In this document: in pieces, positions 15,072 to 21,666 of the stretch | Layout: every line of letters begins with the position of its first letter | Position numbering within the stretch: the first letter of the stretch is position 1 | Assembly (NCBI RefSeq): GCF_001884045.1 | Contig: NZ_MACF01000149.1 | Coordinates: 1 to 32,922, forward strand | Source of the DNA: Bacillus mobilis | GTDB taxonomy: Bacteria; Bacillota; Bacilli; Bacillales; Bacillaceae_G | DNA length: 32,922 nt | Reading direction: 5' to 3' | Notes under the pieces: model-generated | Databases searched by the model: none | Seen by the model: only the letters and a program-made list of their open reading frames with translations | Told to the model about the DNA's origin: nothing | Position numbers and translations under genes: made by a program

Positions 15072-16154
15072 CTATCTATTCTCAAGCTCAAATTCCTTCA
15101 TATAATTTACTAATTGCTGTACGCCGTGTACTGGCATCGCATTGTAAATACTTGCACGCATACCACCGACTGAGCGATGTCCTTTTAACGTAACAAGGCC
15201 GCGTTCTTTCGCTTTTTGTAAAAACTCATTGTTCAGCTCTTCTGATGGTGTTGTAAACGGAATGTTCATAAGTGATCGATATGCAAGATCAACTGGTGAA
15301 GTAAACAATTTTGATTCATCTAAGAAATTGTAAAGAAGTGAAGATTTCATTCTATTCTGTTCTTCAATCGTAGATACCCCGCCTTGCTCTTTCAACCACT
15401 CTAGTACAAGTTTCGTTACGTAAATACTAAAGGTTGGCGGTGTATTATATAAGGAGTTATTTTTGCTGTAAGTTTCATAGTTTAACATCGTAGGACAAGA
15501 GCGATCTGCTCCCCCAATTAAATCTCTTTTTATAATCGCAATCGTTAATCCCGCTGGCCCTAAATTCTTTTGCGCTCCCGCATATATAAGACCGAACTTC
15601 GTCACATCATATTGTTCTGATAAAATATTCGAGGACATATCCGCAACGAGCGGTACTTTATCTAAATGTGGAATGTCCACATATTTTGTTCCCTCAATTG
15701 TATTGTTCGTTGTAATATGTACATAATCTAGTTTTTCATCGCTCAGTAAACCATCCAGTTTAGGAATTGCAGTAAACTTCTCTTGTTCAGAAGAAGCAAT
15801 CACTTGTACTTCTCCTACTTTTTCAGCTTCTTGCATCGCCTTTTTAGACCATGAGCCAGTCAATACGTACCCTGCTTTTTTATACGTATTCATTAAGTTT
15901 AACGGTATCATAGAAAATTGTAATGACGCACCGCCTTGTAAAAACAGTACTTCATACTCATCAGGAATGCTCATTAATTCACGAAGCAAGTTACTCGCTT
16001 CATCTATAATACTTTGAAAATAAGAAGATCGATGACTCATTTCCATAATAGACATGCCTGTCCCGTTATAATTTACAAGCTCCTTTTGCACTTTCTCTAA
16101 AACTGGCAAAGGGAGTATTGATGGTCCAGCTGAAAAATTATATACTCTCTCCAT
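15072..16154 (-). CDS. serC: Phosphoserine aminotransferase SerC
   Basis: A 360-residue class V, PLP-dependent aminotransferase that converts 3-phosphohydroxypyruvate and glutamate to phosphoserine. Family marks: N-terminal YNFSAGPSILPLPVL, FLQGGASLQFSM, HITTNNTIEGTKY, and the PLP lysine Lys196 in YAGAQKNLGPAG, then RSVGGMRASIYNAMP near the C-terminus. I chose ATG 16154 because the protein then begins at MERVYNFSAG as in relatives; GGGAGG lies 11 bases upstream. A GTG at 16157 is an equally spaced alternative, and the frame runs to 16181. It is the first gene of the serine operon, under the promoter at 16207-16236. Confidence 0.95.
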   Translation of the reverse strand: MERVYNFSAGPSILPLPVLEKVQKELVNYNGTGMSIMEMSHRSSYFQSIIDEASNLLRELMSIPDEYEVLFLQGGASLQFSMIPLNLMNTYKKAGYVLTGSWSKKAMQEAEKVGEVQVIASSEQEKFTAIPKLDGLLSDEKLDYVHITTNNTIEGTKYVDIPHLDKVPLVADMSSNILSEQYDVTKFGLIYAGAQKNLGPAGLTIAIIKRDLIGGADRSCPTMLNYETYSKNNSLYNTPPTFSIYVTKLVLEWLKEQGGVSTIEEQNRMKSSLLYNFLDESKLFTSPVDLAYRSLMNIPFTTPSEELNNEFLQKAKERGLVTLKGHRSVGGMRASIYNAMPVHGVQQLVNYMKEFELENR

Positions 16155-16206
16155 CACCCTAATAACCTCCCTATTTCTCATTTTTATTAATTTTTAAACT
16201 TTCTGA

Positions 16207-16236
16207 ATTATAACCCGAAATATAATACATGGTCAA
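16207..16236 (-). promoter_or_regulatory. Sigma-A-type promoter of serC-serA
   Basis: On the minus strand, TTGACC (16236-16231), an 18-base spacer and TATAAT (16212-16207). The resulting leader would be only about 45 bases, so no T-box or riboswitch precedes serC. Confidence 0.75.
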
Positions 16237-16312
16237 TTTGTTTTCTATTATTACGGCGCAAGACGCAATGGAATCGCTTGCATGTGCAAACTACTTTTTA
16301 TAAACATACAAA

Positions 16313-16346
16313 AAAGTGCTAAGTACATAATCGTACTTAACACTTT
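16313..16346 (-). terminator. Intrinsic terminator of the DUF378 gene
   Basis: A 14-bp stem (AAAGTGCTAAGTAC 16313-16326 with 16333-16346). The single mismatch on the plus strand becomes a G-U pair on the minus strand, where TTTTTTGTATG follows. Confidence 0.85.
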
Positions 16347-16365
16347 AATAATAAAAGAATGATAG

Positions 16366-16557
16366 CTAATTGTTCGTAAAGAACCGATCAAAAATTTGAT
16401 AAATAGCAGAAAGACCAAAGAGCCAATAAATAGTGTCCACAAGCGCCGGCATTGAACCAAACCATTTCTCAACTACATTGTAATCTAACGCTACAAATAA
16501 CCAATTCAAACCGCCAAGAATCACCAAAATTACTGTAAGGTAAGACAAAAATTTCAT
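16366..16557 (-). CDS. DUF378 small membrane protein
   Basis: A 63-residue protein with two membrane helices (about 4-24 and 38-56). The first carries the DUF378 hallmark ILGGLNWLFVAL and the second YWLFGLSAIYQIF. Its role is unknown in the family. AGGGGG lies nine bases upstream of the ATG. A 16-bp perfect palindrome (16585-16600) lies 28 bases upstream of the start. It is a single gene with its own terminator. Confidence 0.85.
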   Translation of the reverse strand: MKFLSYLTVILVILGGLNWLFVALDYNVVEKWFGSMPALVDTIYWLFGLSAIYQIFDRFFTNN

Positions 16558-16584
16558 TATGATTGCCCCCTAGGTGATAAGATG

Positions 16585-16600
16585 GTGAAAGGCCTTTCAC
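16585..16600. promoter_or_regulatory. Perfect 16-bp palindrome upstream of the DUF378 gene
   Basis: GTGAAAGGCCTTTCAC is fully self-complementary. It lies between the stop at 16647 and the DUF378 ATG at 16557 (minus strand). Without a T-run it is a poor terminator; it may be an operator or a 5'-UTR hairpin of the DUF378 transcript. Confidence 0.4.
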
Positions 16601-16646
16601 TAGAAATATATGTGGTAAAATTCAAAACTTACCTATTTAATAAAAT

Positions 16647-17714
16647 TTATTTTCGGTACCAACCATTAATAACCGTTTCTGCTTCTTTACTATGTATTTG
16701 ATACGCATGCGTACTATTATGAGAACCAATAAACCAAATAGAAAAACCTTTAAAATACGGTTTCGTTTCTAATACTTCTCGGTAAGCACGCCATCCATTT
16801 CGTTGTACATCTTTTGAAAACACATTTGAAACATCTGGATTCCACGGATTTTGTAATCCAAGTTCACGCGCCGGAACGTTAAATCCACCAAAATAAACGG
16901 GCTTTCCTGTTGCTTTATGTAATTGTTCCAACTGCTGCACAACATTTTGTCCACGATTATACACTGTCGTCGCAAATAAACTTTTCTTTACTTCTTCGTA
17001 TGTTGGATTTCTTTTCCCTGAAACCTCAAACCAACTATCGATACTTACAATATCCACCTTTTTTAAATACGGACGATTGATTTTCTCTTTAAACTTCGCT
17101 TCATACGAAAGATCCCAACTTGCTGTTAACCACCAATTCATTTGATACAAAACATTTCCTTTATACTGCTTACGAACAAAATCAATCGTATCGCTCCAGT
17201 ATCCTTCTGCATATTCCATATTCACGAAATTAGAGGCAATCTTGACTCCATACACATTGTATTTACTTGTAATGGAATGAAAGATGTCTTGTAGAATAAC
17301 CGTTTTCCAATTCCAGAAGAAATCATTCATATTACTCGGATTCCATTCCGTTTCCCCAACATTTCCTTGCTGAATATACGGGAACGGTTCCACTATAACT
17401 TGAATATCACGCTTTAATAATTCTTGAATTAAAATAATAGCCTTTTTCTTTTGCGCTTGATTAATTACCATATTAGTAGAAGTAACATTCGGAATATCAA
17501 CTTGAATCGGTACATTTACTGTATTTAAATTTAAGCGATTCACATCTGCTAATACTTTCGATACATTTCCAACTTCCCATACCGTTACGTTTCCTGACTT
17601 TATTTTTCCAGATTGAACAGTATTCGTATCTGCCTGTACATTTCCTTGGAAACAAAAAGAAAACAACATCATACACACTCCTAAAAAACTTACTAAACTC
17701 TTATTTCTCTTCAC
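16647..17714 (-). CDS. Secreted TIM-barrel-like protein, resembling glycoside hydrolases
   Basis: A 355-residue exported protein: signal peptide 1-28 (KRNKS, hydrophobic core, NVQA/DT). The mature part has alternating beta/alpha segments typical of a (beta/alpha)8 barrel (VTVWEVGNVSKVLADVNRLNLNTVNVPI, VEPFPYI, KVDIVSIDSW, GKPVYFGGFNVPA, GFSIWFIG). The overall flow recalls GH113-like endoglycosidases, but the Glu expected in the strand GKPVYFGEF.. reads Gly here and no clear acid/base NE motif is seen, so it may be inactive or of another family. It starts at GTG 17714, with AGGAGG six bases upstream; the frame extends to 17801 without support. The leader contains a second AGGAGG at 17848-17853. 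Confidence 0.55.
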   Translation of the reverse strand: MKRNKSLVSFLGVCMMLFSFCFQGNVQADTNTVQSGKIKSGNVTVWEVGNVSKVLADVNRLNLNTVNVPIQVDIPNVTSTNMVINQAQKKKAIILIQELLKRDIQVIVEPFPYIQQGNVGETEWNPSNMNDFFWNWKTVILQDIFHSITSKYNVYGVKIASNFVNMEYAEGYWSDTIDFVRKQYKGNVLYQMNWWLTASWDLSYEAKFKEKINRPYLKKVDIVSIDSWFEVSGKRNPTYEEVKKSLFATTVYNRGQNVVQQLEQLHKATGKPVYFGGFNVPARELGLQNPWNPDVSNVFSKDVQRNGWRAYREVLETKPYFKGFSIWFIGSHNSTHAYQIHSKEAETVINGWYRK

Positions 17715-17871
17715 ATCTTTCCTCCTATTATTTTTGACATACTTGCTTATTCTATACAACGTTTCACATATATTCCATATAAAAAAGAGTGGAATTTTCA
17801 TCCATAAAAATGCTATTCATCCTTTATTCACACCTTATTCATACTAACCTCCTAAAAATAGTAAGGTAAAT

Positions 17872-17901
17872 AAAAAAGGAGCTTATTTCCGCTCCTTTTT
17901 T
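17872..17901 (-). terminator. Bidirectional intrinsic terminator
   Basis: AAAAAAGGAGC (17872-17882) pairs with GCTCCTTTTTT (17891-17901) around 8 bases, so both strands end in a T6 run. On the minus strand it would stop transcription from the small ORF at 18004-18081 before the TIM-barrel gene. Confidence 0.8.
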
Positions 17902-18003
17902 GTCCTTATACAATTGAAATTGTCGCCTTCCTTCTAACAGCCTAATTAAATTATATTTTTCGTATAAATAAATTTTTATACTCATAAATGTATCAAAAAA
18001 ATT

Positions 18004-18081
18004 TTATCTATATTCGCTTTTTGTTTGTATTACTTTTACATTTACTTCATTCGTAGTTCTTTCATTTCTTTGGATATTCAT
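18004..18081 (-). CDS. Candidate 25-residue small protein
   Basis: ATG 18081 is preceded five bases upstream by GAGGTG (18092-18087) and opens a 25-codon frame: a hydrophilic peptide starting MNIQRNERTTNEV and ending KSEYR, with no signal or membrane segment. A strong terminator lies about 100 bases downstream. The good ribosome site and terminator are the only support; I recognise no homologue, and chance is possible at this length. Confidence 0.3.
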   Translation of the reverse strand: MNIQRNERTTNEVNVKVIQTKSEYR

Positions 18082-18221
18082 AATTGCACCTCAATCGTAT
18101 TCACATATAACATCTGCCTAATTATGAATGCATGAGTTAACTATATTTTTCTAATATTTTTAGGAGCATCTTATTTCGCCTCGTCATATTTCACTAATTG
18201 AATTTACAACACATCCATATG

Positions 18222-19103
18222 CTATTTCGTGGAATTTACTATTCGAGACGTAATTATTGCAGTAATTAATATAATAATAGCGGTTATCAAGCCAGATTCT
18301 CCAATCCAAATCTCAGTTTGATACCCTGTACTTGCACGTGCGAAAGGTCCTTGAATAATGGCATTCCAAGTAGCATGGATGATAACCGAAGGCCAAATGC
18401 TACCTGTGATAAGTCGTAAATAAGCTATAATATAACCGAATGGTACAATACAAAGATAGATACCAAGTACTGAAAGAACGACAGATGGTCCCGCTACATA
18501 TAGACCAGCAATAACTATTGGAACATGCCACGTTGCCCAAATCAATCCACTAATAAGGATAGGCCGTGAAAACTCTGCATCGACTAGCCTTGTGAGCATA
18601 TAACCTCGCCAACCCATTTCTTCTCCCAAAACTGGGATTAAGTTAAGCAAACTTCCGAAAATGCCGCTCAAGACTACTAGATAAATGAAGCTGAATGGTG
18701 CCGTTACATACTGAAGCCCAAGCATATTGTAGATCGGTTCTAACATCATACCACCTTCGGGATACTGAAACCCTGCAATTCCACTCAACCAGGCGATAGA
18801 ATAAGTAATTCCACAAATAATCATAGGGATTAGCAGAGCAAAACCGATCCCCTTCCATATCTTTAAATTACCGAGACTAAAAGATACATCTTTAAACCCT
18901 TCTTTCAGTATTATGCGAGTCAAAATAGAAGATAATGCTGGGGTAAACATATATACCACAATAAGCGCCCTACTTTCCGTAATTATTACTCCTACATTTA
19001 AAATAATAGAAGTAATGATTAAGATACTCAGAAAGAGTTGAAGTCCTATTTTAGCACGTTGGATTTTATCTTTATTGTGGAACGATTTTGCGTATAATAT
19101 CAT
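18222..19103 (-). CDS. CPBP-family intramembrane metalloprotease (Abi domain)
   Basis: A 293-residue integral membrane protein with about eight helices and the three CPBP motifs: GEEMGWRGYM (Glu161, Glu162, Arg166), WATWHVPI (His193) and IIHATWN (His243, Asn247). The family includes type II CAAX prenyl proteases and bacteriocin self-immunity or maturation proteins. I chose ATG 19103, with GGCGG seven bases upstream, over an ATG at 19127 whose ribosome site is poor. It is divergent from the erythromycin-esterase-like gene. The substrate cannot be inferred; a role in immunity to peptide antibiotics is one possibility. Confidence 0.85.
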   Translation of the reverse strand: MILYAKSFHNKDKIQRAKIGLQLFLSILIITSIILNVGVIITESRALIVVYMFTPALSSILTRIILKEGFKDVSFSLGNLKIWKGIGFALLIPMIICGITYSIAWLSGIAGFQYPEGGMMLEPIYNMLGLQYVTAPFSFIYLVVLSGIFGSLLNLIPVLGEEMGWRGYMLTRLVDAEFSRPILISGLIWATWHVPIVIAGLYVAGPSVVLSVLGIYLCIVPFGYIIAYLRLITGSIWPSVIIHATWNAIIQGPFARASTGYQTEIWIGESGLITAIIILITAIITSRIVNSTK

Positions 19104-19445
19104 TGTAATCCGCCCTTCCCCTTTCATTTACTTCTTGTCATTTCTACAGACACTACTTAGAATAAAAATATTTTTGTATACAGATTCGTTCATCTTTAAA
19201 ATCCCTCCCCAATTTATAGTCTAGTCTTACTTATGACTCATCCATGCAATTATTATTTATAAGTTGTCATAGCCGATAGTACAAAAGTGTAATGATTAGC
19301 ATATGACCTGTGTCAATTCACTTTATGACAATATGTAACTAGAAAATATGATATGGGATAGATAACAATTGAATTAAGGCAATTGATTCGTGCAAGTACA
19401 TGAATCAATCTTGCTTTTACAAATAATTCAATTGAGGTGGAAAAA
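19104..19445 (+). promoter_or_regulatory. Promoter and structured leader of the erythromycin-esterase-like gene
   Basis: ATGACA (19325-19330), a 16-base spacer and TATGAT (19347-19352) would start transcription near 19359. The leader then holds nested inverted repeats: outer CAATTGAATT (19366-19375) with AATTCAATTG (19425-19434), and inner ATTGATTC (near 19382-19389) with GAATCAAT (19402-19409). The outer 3' arm touches the ribosome site GAGGTGG (19434-19440). Several ATGAC/GTCAT half-sites (19136, 19233, 19265, 19303, 19325) lie upstream. The rest of this divergent region shows no gene. Confidence 0.5.
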
Positions 19446-20771
19446 ATGAATAAGAAAAGCATAATTGCAATGGTTAGTACAGCTTTATTAGTCACAGGAT
19501 GTGTAGAAGTAGGAAAGGCTCAAACAGTAGCAGTCGAAAATTCAGGTCAATCAATCAAAAAAAATATAGTTAAATCCATACAATTACAGGCTTACCCATT
19601 AAAAACGATAGAGCCGTCAAAATCATTTGAGGATTTAAAACCACTTAAGAAAATGATTGGGAGCGCACAATATGTAGGATTAGGAGAGACTACTCATGGA
19701 AGCTCTGAAATTTTCACTATGAAGTTTCGCCTTGTGAAATATTTGGTTACTGAGATGGGTTTTACAAATTTCACAATGGAAGAAGATTGGGGAAACGGCT
19801 TAAAACTAAATGAATATATCCAAACAGGAAAAGGGAACCCTAGGGAATTTTTAAATTTTTTATATCCTACTGATGAAATTATAGCCATGATTGAGTGGAT
19901 GAAAGATTATAATGCTGATCCATCCAATAAAAAAAAGATCCAATTTATTGGGCTTGACTTAAAGGAGATGGACCAAGGCTGCTTTAATAAAGTAATTGAT
20001 TATGTAAGGCTGCATCGACCAGATTTGCTGGCAGAAGTAGAAGAAAATTATAAAGAATTGTCGGCTTTTAATGGAAGTACAAAGGAATATATGGACCTTG
20101 CTCCTGAAATAAAGGAAAAGTTCAAAGCAAACGCTGAGAGAGTAGCCCAATTACTAAAAGATGAGAATGGGCAAGCCAACACAGAAATAGCTTCATCCGA
20201 GTACATCTGGGCGAAGGCAACGGCAAGTGCAATAGAGAAATTTACCACAATGCTAATTCCTAACGACTATCCAAGTATGTTAAAGCTACATGAGCAATAT
20301 TTGGCCGATCATGTAATGTGGGCACAAGAAACATTGGGTGGTAAAACAATGGTATGGGGACACAATATTCATATAGCTAAAGGAATTATCGATGAGAAAT
20401 TATACCCTTATGTTGCGGGGCAGTATTTGAAGGAACGTTTAAACAATAATTATGTCACAATTGGCAGTACAACTACGGAGGGGAATTTCACCTTATACAG
20501 CGACACCCAAGATAAGATTAAAACGGATCCGCTTCCACAAGATGTAAATAGTTTCAATTATACTCTTGGAAAAGTACCATATAAAATGTTTTTATTGGAT
20601 AACCGTCACCTTAAAGGACCAGCAGAGAAATGGGTTAAAACAAAAAGACCATTACTAAGTATAGGAGCACGACTCTTACCGAACGAATCGGCATACTTTG
20701 ATACGTCATTGCTTGAGCAATTTGATATTATTTTTCATATTCGAAAAACAAGTCCATCTCATATTAAATAA
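19446..20771 (+). CDS. Erythromycin esterase family lipoprotein
   Basis: A 441-residue member of the erythromycin esterase family (PF05139). Conserved elements: GLGETTHGSSEIF (78-90; Glu81 and His84 correspond to the active-site Glu/His of EreA/EreB-type enzymes), MEEDWGNGLKLNEYI, IQFIGLDL and VWGHNIHIAK (His306, His309). Residues 1-19 form a lipoprotein signal (LLVTGC, lipobox Cys19), so it should be anchored outside the membrane. Proven members hydrolyse the macrolide lactone, but many Bacillus homologues have unknown or weak activity. The start ATG 19446 has GAGGTGG five bases upstream; the frame opens at GTG 19437. The leader is structured. Confidence 0.85.
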   Translation: MNKKSIIAMVSTALLVTGCVEVGKAQTVAVENSGQSIKKNIVKSIQLQAYPLKTIEPSKSFEDLKPLKKMIGSAQYVGLGETTHGSSEIFTMKFRLVKYLVTEMGFTNFTMEEDWGNGLKLNEYIQTGKGNPREFLNFLYPTDEIIAMIEWMKDYNADPSNKKKIQFIGLDLKEMDQGCFNKVIDYVRLHRPDLLAEVEENYKELSAFNGSTKEYMDLAPEIKEKFKANAERVAQLLKDENGQANTEIASSEYIWAKATASAIEKFTTMLIPNDYPSMLKLHEQYLADHVMWAQETLGGKTMVWGHNIHIAKGIIDEKLYPYVAGQYLKERLNNNYVTIGSTTTEGNFTLYSDTQDKIKTDPLPQDVNSFNYTLGKVPYKMFLLDNRHLKGPAEKWVKTKRPLLSIGARLLPNESAYFDTSLLEQFDIIFHIRKTSPSHIK

Positions 20772-20777
20772 AAGCAC

Positions 20778-20819
20778 AAAACAATCCCGTTCTTGCAGAT
20801 GCAAGAACGGGATTGTTTT
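20778..20819 (+). terminator. Strong terminator of the erythromycin-esterase-like gene
   Basis: A perfect 19-bp stem (20778-20796 with 20801-20819) around AGAT. The 3' arm ends TTTT on the plus strand, and the mirror image gives TTTT on the minus strand. Confidence 0.9.
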
Positions 20820-20890
20820 ATGGTGATTCATATAAGCATCTTTTTTAACCAGAAGTAGGTTACTCTCCCCTTTTTAGCATCATTTAAAAA

Positions 20891-20902
20891 TGTCATATGA
20901 CA
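20891..20902. promoter_or_regulatory. 12-bp palindrome upstream of the sensor-domain gene
   Basis: TGTCATATGACA is fully palindromic, and another ATGACA follows at 20920-20925. It lies about 70 bases before the chosen start at 20974. It could be a target of the NarL-type regulator encoded downstream; DesR-type regulators also recognise TCAT/ATGA-containing repeats. This is inference only. Confidence 0.35.
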
Positions 20903-20973
20903 CTTTTACACTAGTGAGAATGACAAAAAAAGCAGTACAATTCGGTTATTACATAGATAGGAGCGAGAACTTT

Positions 20974-21552
20974 ATGAAATCAAGATTCATCCAGAATGGT
21001 TATTTTTTATTGCTAACTTTCGTTACAGGATTGTTTTATTTTTGTTTTTATCTAATAGCTCTGCTATTCAGCTTCACCCTTTCATTTACGGTAATTGGGA
21101 TTCCACTAGTTATACGCGTACTACAGACTACGACACCTTTTATCCAATTCGAGCGCATACAGACGAAAATTTATACAGATATTTCAACAGACCCTTATGA
21201 TAGAAGTATAACAATAGATACATCGAACTGGGCTCAGGTGAAATTAGTGCTTACTGATCGTCGCAATTGGGCTGCTGTCTTTTGGTTAATGCAGAAATTA
21301 GTAATTGGTATGTTCAGTCTCATTAGCGCAATCATTTTTTATGTAATGCCACTTATGTTGCTGTTGGCACCACTACTGTATCAATACATCGAAATGAACA
21401 TTATATTCATACAGATAGATACCTTTACTAAGTCACTCATTGTAATGTTTATGGGTATAGCATTTACCTCCATAAGTATTAAAATAGTAGATCGTTTGAC
21501 AAAGAAAATCGGGGGCTATACACATAGCATGATTCGGCAACTAAATCGATAG
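20974..21552 (+). CDS. Free-standing membrane sensor-domain protein (PF13796-like)
   Basis: A 192-residue membrane protein with two paired hydrophobic blocks (about 8-55 and 105-170) around a soluble central loop; the second block begins DRRNWAAVFWLMQKLVIGMFSLISAII and ends MPLMLLLAPLLYQY. This matches the bacterial 'putative sensor' domain usually found fused to the N-terminus of histidine kinases in Actinobacteria and Firmicutes. Here it stands alone, 114 bases upstream of a histidine kinase gene. I chose ATG 20974, with AGGAG ten bases upstream; the frame opens at 20890, but upstream starts lack ribosome sites and would overlap the palindrome at 20891-20902. Confidence 0.65.
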   Translation: MKSRFIQNGYFLLLTFVTGLFYFCFYLIALLFSFTLSFTVIGIPLVIRVLQTTTPFIQFERIQTKIYTDISTDPYDRSITIDTSNWAQVKLVLTDRRNWAAVFWLMQKLVIGMFSLISAIIFYVMPLMLLLAPLLYQYIEMNIIFIQIDTFTKSLIVMFMGIAFTSISIKIVDRLTKKIGGYTHSMIRQLNR

Positions 21553-21596
21553 AAGTTTGCCTTCTGTAAGAGAATTGCAGTGTAAAATTAAAAAGT

Positions 21597-21626
21597 TTAA
21601 CAATGTATGAAGGATTAAATTATAAT
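21597..21626 (+). promoter_or_regulatory. Candidate promoter of the kinase-regulator fusion gene
   Basis: TTAACA (21597-21602), an 18-base spacer and TATAAT (21621-21626), about 40 bases upstream of the TTG start. There is no terminator between the sensor gene and this one, so cotranscription is also possible. Confidence 0.5.
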
Positions 21627-21666
21627 ATATGAAGTAAAAAGGTAGGCTACTTAGGGGGTAAATGAT

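Larger units (their letters stand above)
17715..18221. other. Intergenic region with leader mini-ORF, terminator and possible small ORF
   Basis: About 500 bases. On the minus strand it holds AGGAGG (17853-17848) followed five bases later by a four-codon ORF (MNKV, 17842-17828) in the leader of the TIM-barrel gene; a strong hairpin at 17872-17901; and a 25-codon ORF with a good ribosome site at 18004-18081. Nothing else was recognised; most of 17930-18060 is simple AT-rich sequence. Confidence 0.5.

Noticed and set aside
16155-16250. T-box or serine-responsive riboswitch before serC
   Set aside because: The promoter at 16207-16236 leaves a leader of only about 45 bases with no terminator hairpin.
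20001-20016. Near match to the PlcR box (TATGTAAGGCTGCATC)
   Set aside because: One fixed base differs and it lies inside the erythromycin-esterase-like coding region.
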